Part shown: piece by piece, positions 44,019-53,800 of the stretch
Numbering within the stretch: the stretch's first letter is position 1
Layout of the letters: each line of letters opens with the position of its first letter
Source: Lysinibacillus sp. BPa_S21
GTDB taxonomy: Bacteria; Bacillota; Bacilli; Bacillales_A; Planococcaceae
Assembly: GCF_023337795.1 (NCBI RefSeq)
Contig: NZ_JALIRS010000004.1
Span: 372,001-436,000, forward strand
DNA: 64,000 nucleotides
Direction: 5' to 3'
Translations under genes and position numbers: made by a program
The notes under the pieces: generated by a model
The model's database searches: none
What the model saw: the letters and a program-made list of their open reading frames with translations, nothing else
Told to the model about the DNA's origin: nothing

Positions 44019-47000
44019 TTAAGCTTTCAATTCTATATATCCAATTTCTCCTCTGTAACTACGGACGTATAAACGACCACCTTTTTCTCCACCTTGAGCA
44101 CCATTCCAAACTAGGCGCATATCGGTATAATTTGATGTAACTGCTGTTTCATTACCAATATATAATGAACCTTCTGGTATATTAACTCCAGACATTGCTG
44201 AAATATTTATCATATCGTTTTTAAATGAAATTTGACTCCCGCCTGCTCCACCACCAAATCTTATTCCTTTTGGATAGGGGTCATTCCATCTAGTACCTAA
44301 GTTTAACCAGTTACCAATTGTAGCCTCCTCCGATATATTAATATCAGCAGAAGTAATTGTAGTACCGTTTATAGTAGTACCGTTAATAGTGCCTCCATTA
44401 ATTGTATTACCTGTTATAGTTGTACCACTTATCGTTCCACCATATATTTCATTACCATTAATAGTACTTCCTGTAATTGTCGTACCGTTAATTGATCCAC
44501 CATTAATTGTATTCCCAGTTATAGTATTTCCTGATATAGTTGTTCCTGAAATAGAACCACCACTTATTGTAGTACCATAAATACTTGAGGCTGTAATATT
44601 ACCACTAAAAGTTGCGTTCCCATATACATCAATTTCAAATGTTTTAGTGCCACTCGTGTTAAATCCACGTATACCATAGTCATCAATTTTAACCCCACGA
44701 TTCGGTGAAGTAGATGTTTGAATTAAGAAACTTTCTTGAGATGTCATTTTGCCTGAATTAGCATTTAATTCGAATGTAATTCCACCTGATGCATTGTAGC
44801 CAGTTATCCCACTAGATGTAATAACCACTCCTCGATAAGAAGAAGGGGAGGACTTTATAGTTAAATCACCGATAATTTCAACTTGACCAGTAGCAGCATT
44901 AACATTAAAAGTACGCACACCGTTAGAATTAAATGCTCTAAAACCATTTCCATCTAATTGTGTACCTCGGTTTGCATTACTTGAAGTTCGAATATCAATA
45001 GCTCCGTCTATCACGTTGACACCGTATTTATATTGTGAGGTATTGTTAGGATCTTTATATCTACCAATCTCAACTTTTTTAACACCATTAGCATCATAGA
45101 TAGTCTGTGTAGCACCATTTATTTCAAATAAACCCAAGTCACCTTGAATTACTAACTTATTTCCGAGAATTAATTTTCCCGCTAATTTTTCAGCATGAAC
45201 CCCATTTTTAGAAATTGCTACTTCAACTGAATTACCCGAATTTTTTGTTATGGCTAAAATGCCATTATTGATTACTAAATAAGTATTGTCATCTTTCAAA
45301 TCATTACTATAAAATCCACGTTCATTCATAGTATTAGAATTTTCAGTACCGCCAACTAATACATTCTTAGCAGTATCAAATTCACTGTTAATCATATGAG
45401 TAACCAAATTATTTGCATTTACAGCTAAATCAAGTTTGTATTTATTCATATTGACAGTAGTGGAAGTATTGTGTGACGAATAAATCATGTTAGTTAGCTT
45501 AGAATCATCATCTTGTAAATCTTTATCATTCGCTATCACTAATGAAATGTCATTGTTGTCAAAATCAAAGCTAATCTCGATAATTTTAGATGAAATACTA
45601 ACATCTAATGTCTCAGAAATTAATTTAACAGTATCTCCTAGATTAATCTTGTCTCTATCAGCTACGTACTCCATATCATTTAAGAAATTTGCAATACTAA
45701 ATGACATTGTGATAGCAGGTTCATTAATGGTTTTAAAATGTTTTATTGAAGCATCTAATAAATCTTGCTCTTCAACAATTGTGTCATCAGTAAAATCTCT
45801 TTGTATTATGTATTTATTTAACTCAAGAATTTCTTCTTTTTTAAAATTATTTTCCACGTTTAACAAATCATGTAGGGCTGAAATAGAACTTTCTGTGTTT
45901 TTAATTTCTTTTTCTTTGGTGGTAATTTGATTTGTTTTAGATGTAATTTGAGATTTTTTACTGTTAATTTTACTAATAACTGATTGCCATTCTTGTTTGG
46001 AAGGCGCATTATCTAAATATGTAGCATTAATAACATCTAATTCATTATTAAGCATCGTTAACTCAGTATCAAGAGCACTTAATTCTTGATTTAGAGTAGT
46101 TAGTTCAGCTTTTTTTGTAGATAGCGAAGTTGATAACTCTTTAAATTTACTTGCATTTTGACTTAGTAACTTATTGTATTTTATTAAAGCAATACATAAA
46201 GCATCGGTCATATACTCTGAATGCTCAATAACTTTGTAGTTATCATCACATTTGAAAGGGTACATATACCAACTGAAATCTTCTAAATAATTTGAGCCAG
46301 TAGGAGAGAGAGATCGAAATTCAAGACCTTCACTACCGTAACAATACATACGAGTTACAATTTCATCGATATTAATATCTACATTGTAAGACTCTAAGTA
46401 CTTTCCTTTTTTCAATCTCCAACCTCTATTTAGTCCAATTTTTTCTGGATTATAGAAGGAGACCTTTTGATAAACAGTATCAAAATAGACAATTGCGTTG
46501 AACTTTTCAGCTACTTCAAATAAACATTGCAACACCGTTGAATTATCTGTCTCATAAGATCGTTTTAATGCATTCGAATTATTTACATCAAAATCTACAT
46601 CAATATGATCAATTCCCCAATCTGTTTCTTCTAAAAAATCAAAGACTAATTGACTCAGTGTGTATGATGTAGCTTCATATATTTTAATTAATTTGTTATT
46701 TAAAAGATATCCTAGACTAAATAGGTTGTAAGAAATAACTTCTTCATCATTTGACATTGATTTATTTTGACTCATTACAACAAAGTATTCTGTAGTACCT
46801 TTAAATTGAAATTCAACTAAATAATACAGTTTAATATCTGAGATTAGTGGATTCTTAATTAATTCATGATTTCTATCAATAAAAGATGGAGTAGTGAAAG
46901 AAAGTTCATTTATTGCGCCAAGTTTTAGATTCAATTTTAGATTATAAATATCTTTTAATTTACGAATTCTACTTCTATCTGGTTTGCATAAGTATATATT

Positions 47001-47057
47001 TGGAGTAATTTCTTTTTTAGATAATATGTCGTCAATATATACTGATAAAATGTTCAT
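44019..47057 (-). CDS. tail-associated protein, prophage endopeptidase-tail type
   Basis: 1012 residues. The N-terminal ~300 residues (KPDRSRIRKLKDIYNLKLNL, the following FTTPSFIDRN, and GRGYIE-like parts) resemble the phage minor structural/endopeptidase tail family that forms the tail hub next to Dit. A coiled coil covers about 300-400. Residues about 826-910 are a Thr/Gly/Ile-rich repeat (SGTTITGNTINGG and variants), likely a beta-helical or stalk part. The C-terminal ~100 residues form a globular tip. Position directly downstream of Dit supports the tail-hub role. Confidence 0.75.
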   Translation of the reverse strand: MNILSVYIDDILSKKEITPNIYLCKPDRSRIRKLKDIYNLKLNLKLGAINELSFTTPSFIDRNHELIKNPLISDIKLYYLVEFQFKGTTEYFVVMSQNKSMSNDEEVISYNLFSLGYLLNNKLIKIYEATSYTLSQLVFDFLEETDWGIDHIDVDFDVNNSNALKRSYETDNSTVLQCLFEVAEKFNAIVYFDTVYQKVSFYNPEKIGLNRGWRLKKGKYLESYNVDINIDEIVTRMYCYGSEGLEFRSLSPTGSNYLEDFSWYMYPFKCDDNYKVIEHSEYMTDALCIALIKYNKLLSQNASKFKELSTSLSTKKAELTTLNQELSALDTELTMLNNELDVINATYLDNAPSKQEWQSVISKINSKKSQITSKTNQITTKEKEIKNTESSISALHDLLNVENNFKKEEILELNKYIIQRDFTDDTIVEEQDLLDASIKHFKTINEPAITMSFSIANFLNDMEYVADRDKINLGDTVKLISETLDVSISSKIIEISFDFDNNDISLVIANDKDLQDDDSKLTNMIYSSHNTSTTVNMNKYKLDLAVNANNLVTHMINSEFDTAKNVLVGGTENSNTMNERGFYSNDLKDDNTYLVINNGILAITKNSGNSVEVAISKNGVHAEKLAGKLILGNKLVIQGDLGLFEINGATQTIYDANGVKKVEIGRYKDPNNTSQYKYGVNVIDGAIDIRTSSNANRGTQLDGNGFRAFNSNGVRTFNVNAATGQVEIIGDLTIKSSPSSYRGVVITSSGITGYNASGGITFELNANSGKMTSQESFLIQTSTSPNRGVKIDDYGIRGFNTSGTKTFEIDVYGNATFSGNITASSIYGTTISGGSISGTTISGNTITGNTINGGSINGTTITGSTINGNEIYGGTISGTTITGNTINGGTINGTTINGTTITSADINISEEATIGNWLNLGTRWNDPYPKGIRFGGGAGGSQISFKNDMINISAMSGVNIPEGSLYIGNETAVTSNYTDMRLVWNGAQGGEKGGRLYVRSYRGEIGYIELKA
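44330..44580 (-). repeat. short tandem coding repeat, G-G-(S/T)-I-x-G-T-T-I
   Basis: About 16 copies of a 15-base unit encoding I(S/T/N)G(T/N/G)T-type pentapeptides inside the tail protein gene. Confidence 0.8.
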
Positions 47058-47072
47058 CTATTTCCTCCTTTA

Positions 47073-47858
47073 CTAGTAATATATTGGTCTGTCTTCATTT
47101 AAATATTTGTATTCAAGATAAAATTCGCATTCAAAATTTCCTGTAAAAGTGAAAGTAGATGATGAATTTCTGTCAAAGTCTAACCAAACATCATTATGAT
47201 TGTCGTGTAAATACCTATTGAGCGACTTTTGAAAGCTACTTACAATTTCCTCATTTTCACAATTAACTAGAATGACTTCTTTATCATAAAGACCAGTGAG
47301 TTTGAATTCTTGATTATTATCCGTATTTTTAATAGAAATATCTCCATTACCGATTTTGGTGATCTTAATTTGAGGACGAATAATTGAATCACCTTCATTA
47401 TAAAAATACGGCTCTGTTTTACCTTTTACAGATACATCATGCCTTATAATAGGGGAGTAGCTAAATGGTGAATCACATCTAACATTTAGGGTTATATGAC
47501 CATCTTGGCATCCATTATGTAGTAGACTACTGTTACCTTCAATTATTGCGTAAAATATTCTATCTGGATTCGACTCGAAAATTAGAGGTTTATAATAATC
47601 GGTAAACATCCATCTGGAAATAGCCCTTAAATTATTTCTTTCTTCCCACTCTTTGATGAAAAAAGACAAAGGAAAAGAGAGTGGATTATTATCCACTCCC
47701 ATAAAGTAAGGTCTATCATTCCCATTAATCTTTTTCTCTCTTATTGAACGTTGGGGGAGGAAGATATCTTTGTAAAGTCCTCCGTCTTCATTAATTATTA
47801 CAACGCCCATGTCTTCACTAGATATTCCATTGTAAGTAAAATTAAGAGATTGATACAT
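47073..47858 (-). CDS. distal tail protein (Dit)
   Basis: 261 residues. The N-terminus SLNFTYNGISSEDMGVVIIN and the following loop (LPQRSIREKKINGNDRPYFMG) with SFPLSFFIKEW are typical of the siphovirus Dit/ORF46 family. Dit forms the hexamer ring joining tail tube to hub. It overlaps the tape measure stop by one base, between the tape measure and tail endopeptidase genes as usual. Confidence 0.85.
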   Translation of the reverse strand: MYQSLNFTYNGISSEDMGVVIINEDGGLYKDIFLPQRSIREKKINGNDRPYFMGVDNNPLSFPLSFFIKEWEERNNLRAISRWMFTDYYKPLIFESNPDRIFYAIIEGNSSLLHNGCQDGHITLNVRCDSPFSYSPIIRHDVSVKGKTEPYFYNEGDSIIRPQIKITKIGNGDISIKNTDNNQEFKLTGLYDKEVILVNCENEEIVSSFQKSLNRYLHDNHNDVWLDFDRNSSSTFTFTGNFECEFYLEYKYLNEDRPIYY

Positions 47859-50800
47859 TAGAATCTACCTCCTTTTTTTCTTTTTACATTATTTATGAAT
47901 GATGTAGCAAATGTTTCAGCTTGATCCTTATTGGCTTCGATAACATCACCAAATTGAATTTGATATATGTCTCCACTTTGTTTTTGATTTGATTGGATAG
48001 GTTGTGGTGTGAATTTTGCTAAGATTGGTTTAATACTACTCATGACTTTATCCATGACATTAATTGAGTCAAAGAATCCTTTTGTATCAACTTTATTTAG
48101 CATAATTTCATTAGGGTGAGCAATAATAGCTTTACCACCTTTACCGTCAATACCAGAACCAGACCAATTCATAAATCCGCCAGTATCCAATGATGCAGCG
48201 TATTTTTTAATTTGACTTTGTAAAGTAGCATCCCCAAATGCACCAGAGTTTGCATTCATAAAGTCTCTTAATTGATTAGCTTGTGATCTACTCATTAGTG
48301 AAGTGATAGCGCCAAATGAAATATTCTTTTCTAACTTAGACATACCATTGTTGCGTCCATCAGATGCCATTTTATCAGCAATTGATTTTACTGATGCTCT
48401 CTGTTTAGAGTCATTAATTGATCCTAATAAACTTTCGTTAACATATTTAGCCATCAGTACTTGCATGTCACCATTAGTTAAGATGTTGCCTAATCCATAT
48501 TTATCAGTACCACTTATATCACCAGAGCTAACATAAGAACCGTTACCTTTTAGGAAGTCGTTTATGTATTTTTCATACTGTCCACCATATAGGTGTTTAT
48601 TGGCTTCAAAGTATTGATTTAAAGCTTCTAATTCAGCACTAGTTAAACCTTTGATGGCATTATCAAAAGATGTATTCTTATCGATCTTAGAGCCTTCTTT
48701 TCGTCCTTCACTACCCAATGAACTACCTGCTGTATGTGCATTATTTTTAGCAGAACCAGATAATTGGTTAGCAACATTATCAGTTAAGTATTTACCTAGA
48801 AGAACTTTCATATCACCTTGAGTTAAATTACCGTTTGAAGTTCCAATACCATTACCTTTATTCTCATCAAAGATATTTCCAGGATTAAATTCACCGAAAG
48901 AACTATTAGAGCCTATCTGCGTAGAATTGAACTCATTTATTAGACTAATAGCTTCTCTCAAATGGTCTATTACATTTTGACGAATAGAAGTTCCTACTGC
49001 TTGCATTGTTCCATCTAGAGTATCTTCTAATTCAGGCATTGTAGCAATCATTTCAGCAATATAACCTTCAAACTCGCTCATAACTTTATCAAAATGACCT
49101 GCTAAAATATCTTCACGAATTCTAGCAAACTTACGTTCATCATTTAAAAGGTCGTTATAGTGCTTTTCCCAATACTCTTTTTCACGATTAATTTTATGGA
49201 TAGTGTTTTCATGCTCTTTATCCTGAAGCTCAATCTTACCGTTTATTTCATCTTCCTTAGTTTCAAGAAGGTCATTAAGTCCTTGTTTCTGCAGCTCAAT
49301 GTCACGGTCATGACGTTTTTCGGCAATATCCTTATCAATTTTGTCAAGTTGCTCTTGAAGCTTCTTGCGTTTCTGTTTTGCTTCATTTGAGTTATCTAAT
49401 AATAGAAGATTATATTCAGACTGTAATTTATCACGTTCTTTCTCCATATCATCGATTTGCATATTGTAATCGCGTTCAGCTTCTTGACGATCAATTAAGC
49501 GTAATTTTTCTTCAACGTTTTTACGGAATAAATCCATTTCATCATTGAGTTGTTTCATGATTTTCTCATGTTTTTCATTTTCACGTTTAATCTCATCATC
49601 AATCATCTTCATATGCTCATCTCTGCGTTCCTGAACATATTCTTTATATGCATTGATAATTTTATCTGCAATACCTTCAAGTTGAGATTTATTTGCTTCT
49701 TCAAGTTGCTTTGTATAATCTTTGATTGATAGGGTAGCGTTTAAATATGCTAAATGCTCTTCTTCAAGAAGTTTCTTTACTTCTTTAATTCTTTCAGCAG
49801 TGATGTCACGTTGTTTTAATTCTTCAACTAATGCGTCACGAGTTTCAAGATGCTTTTGAGCCATCTTTTCATATTGCTTAAGAATGTTCTCAGTATACTT
49901 TTTGTAATCTGCAGAACCTTCTTCATACATCTTACGAATGGCTTCATTTCTATCGATTTCAAACTGCATATTACCAATTACAGCATCAGATTGAGTTTTG
50001 ATATTAACAATGATATTAAAGTCACCATTTTGAATCTCTAGTTGTAACTGTTTAATTTGTGAATTTAACTCTGTAATTCTGTCTTTGGTTTTCTCTAACG
50101 CTTCACCAGATAATTTATTACTCTTAACTAACAGTTCAAGACTTGTTAATTCTTGTCGATTAATATTTTGCTTTTCTCGCATTTTAGAATTAATTTTATC
50201 TAAAGTTTGAAGGTAGCGTAGGGAAGAGGTATCTAATTCTTCAATAGCAATATTTTCGTATTGTATAAAAGTATCTTTTTCTTTACGTAGAACATCATAC
50301 TTAGCAAATACTTCATCAACCAATGCTACATAGGATTCTAACTTAGAAGTATCGATATCCTTTATAGCAAAATCAATTTCACTATTTACTTTACCTAATT
50401 CATGCAAACGGTCAGTATATTCTGCAACAGTAGCAGCAGATAATTTACCACTTTTGATGAATTTATTTAGCATTGCCATTTCAGCTTGATTAACTTTCTT
50501 TTTCTCATTTAAAGTGACGATTTGTCTATCTAATTCATCGCGATAAGCTTGAGAAGATTTAATCAATTTATTTAAACGGTTAGCGCCATTTTCGAGCACT
50601 TTATCATAATTAGACTTTTTATGTTCGTATGCAGATAATGTAACATCTATAAGCTGCTTTTCTAAGTTTGAAATGGCTTCTTCTTGTTGCATAATATCAG
50701 CATTTAATCCGTTTAAATCTGATTTAGCTTGATCAATTGCTTGTTGAGTTGTATCGATACCAACTCCTGCACCACCATTAGTACCTGCAAATTGTTTATA

Positions 50801-53800
50801 ATATTGGTCAGCATAATTTTGTCTCTTAGGTACATGTGAGCGACCACTACGTTCAAATAATCTATCAAATTCTGAAGCGTGAGAAGAGGCAGATAAGTCA
50901 CTTCGTTGAAGAGAGGTAAGAGCGTTTTTCTCGGTGCTGTTTAGCTCTTTCCACATATACTCTAATTGCACTTGCATGTCATTAGCGCTTTTACCAACAC
51001 TTTTAGCATAGTTATTTAATCCAGTTAGACGACTACCTCGCCACTGTGCTATACCATAAGCGCTTTTAGGAGCATTCTTACCTGCATTTGTATTGAAGCT
51101 TGATTCCTGTTGGATATTACCCATAAGTCCTGCAATAGCTTTATCATTCAAACCTTTATTTTTAAAGTAATTCCAAACCACAGCCTGTTGACTAGATGCA
51201 GATGAGGTAGTGGGAGTAGTTTTATTAGAACGAATAGCGTTTAATGTAGAAGTAGGGTTGATTGTTTGACCTTTAGAATTATTTTGCTCGTAGTGTAGGT
51301 GGGGACCAGTAGATTTTCCAGTGTTACCAGACTTACCAATTTGAGTTCCTGCTTGTACTTGATCTCCAACTTTTACTAAAGTTTTATCTAAGTGAGCTAA
51401 CAAATGACGAATACCATTTTTATCTTCAATAACTACTAAGTTACCATACGACCAGTGCATTGCCTTCCCGTTTTTGTCTGATGTGGCGCTACCTGCTTTA
51501 ATTACTTTGCCACTAACAGGAGCATCTACACGAGTTCCAACATTCATTGCAATATCAACACCACGATGTTTGTCCGCACGAGAGCCATAAGTAGAAGTGA
51601 TTCTACCGTCATAACCGTTAATTTTACCGTTTGAGTTTGACTTAATTGAAACATTACCAGTTTGTTGAATCTTACCTGATGCAATTTGAGACTGTATAGT
51701 TTTAGCTTGCTTTTGTTGTAGTGCTAATTTTTCTTTTTCAAGCTTGATTTGAGCTTCTAACGACTTTTTATATTCATTAGAGTACTCAGGGAATTTAGAT
51801 TGCAATTTTTGTTGTTTTTCTATTGCTAGATTAAGTTCTTCTAACTTCTGCTTATACTTATCAGTTATCCAAATTGATTTCTCTTTTTCGGCATTATTCT
51901 CTTTTGCAGCTTTAGTATTATCTTTAGTAGATTTAGTATTACCTTTAGTCGATTTAGAAGAGTTTTCAATTGCAGAAGTGAACCCTTGAATTTTACCAAT
52001 ATTACTTGAAAGGCTACCACTAAGACTATCTAATTCTGCTCTAGCACTTGCGAGTCTACCTTGCGCTATTTTTTGTTGACCTTCAAATCCAACTTTCATA
52101 GCTAAACCTGCAACGCCAGACAACGGTAAGGAATTGATTGCTACAGCAGATGACAATGCAATTTGATTCGCTCTAATGTACTTTTCAAGCATTAAAATTT
52201 CTACTTTTAAGTTGTTAATACGTGCTTTAGCTCCACTAGCTGATGCCAATGTAGCTTGTTGTTCAGCATTTAATTTACCTTCACGAGCAAGCTTATAACC
52301 TTTTAGCAGTACTTCATTTGCTTTATTTTCTACTTCAATTGCTTTGCGTTTCTCATCTGATAGGAAAATAGCTTTACCATCTTTATCTAATAGGTCAGGG
52401 TAGACACTAGACATTTCCTTCATAATAGCTACACGTTCATCCAGAACTTTTTTAACTTCTTGTTCTTTAGAGGTTAAATTTTCTTTAGTGTAGATATCTT
52501 CTAATTGCTTTTGAGTGTATCCTGCTAGTTGGTAGGTAAGCATGTCATATCGTAATATTAAGTCATTTAATGCATCGACTCCTGATTGTGATACACCTGC
52601 CATTTGCTCAGTTACATCTTTGAATTCGCTCATTTTTGCAGCTAGTTTATTTGTTGAATCAGAAACTTCATCGATACTTCCATCTAATTCATCAAACTCA
52701 TCTGTAGCTACACTTATTCCTTGATTCCCATTTTCAATAGCATTGGATAATTTTGAATAAGTATCTTTAAATTTATCTAATTTGGAGTCAAATCCATTAG
52801 TCTGAGAAGCTAATTTATTAAGATCACCTACTGCGTCTTTAAACAAGCCTTCTTTGCTAGTATCAATAGCTTTTTGCATCTTCTCTTGAATTTTCCCAAG
52901 TTCGTTAGAAAATGACTTTAATTTTTCTGCATCTAAATTAGATAAATCCAAACTATAAATAAATTTTTGTAAAGAATTAGAGAGTGCGGAATCAATTTCT
53001 GTACCATTCATATCAGCCATTGCTTTAGTTACTTCAAAAATATAACCTTTTATTTTTTCGCTAGATTGCTGATATTGTTGTTCTAAGTTCATTAATTCTA
53101 GTTCTTGTGCAGAAGTGTCTATGCCGTTCTTTTGCATAGCCTCAATGATTTGCTTCTGTTGTTTAATACTTGCTTCTAAGCTTCCGTAAAAATAATTAGA
53201 AATTGAATCGTACCAAGAACCGTTTAATTCATTGCTTAACTTTTCAAATTCATCGATAGCCTTATTGACAGTTATTTTATTTTGAGCATCAATTAACTTG
53301 TTCGTAGAATCAATTTCGTGATCAATAGCTTCTTTATTTTTTAAATGAGCTTGACCTGTTGAATCTATATGGTCTACTAAAGCAGGGAATACCTCGCTAA
53401 GCTGTTGTTGCACTTTAAGATATTCTTTTTCTTTATTTGAATCCCAAGACTTTCCATCTTCTTTTTCAGCGTTTAACTGTTTATAAGTAGATATTAATTC
53501 CTCTATCTTTGTTTTATTTTCAGTTAAAGCCGACATGTTTTTGTTGTTGTAGTTGGCAAGTTCTTCTTCTTTCTGAATTGCATTGGACATAGCACTAGTT
53601 AATTTCTCTAGTACAAATCCTACTCCTGCAAATGCAACACCTACGCCAGTGGCAATCATCAAGCCGCGCAAGGCTACGGTAGTTAAAGATGCTACAGTTC
53701 TTAATCCTGTTAATGCTCCTGCAAATATACCTGTGCTGCCAGTTGCGGCTACAGTTGAGGCACTTTGAGCATAAGTAGTAGTAATTAAAGTACGTAAATT

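Noticed and set aside
44330-44580. Regular short repeats that could suggest a CRISPR array
   Set aside because: The 15-base units are in frame with a tail protein and have no unique spacers; a plus-strand open frame here is only the shadow of the repeat.
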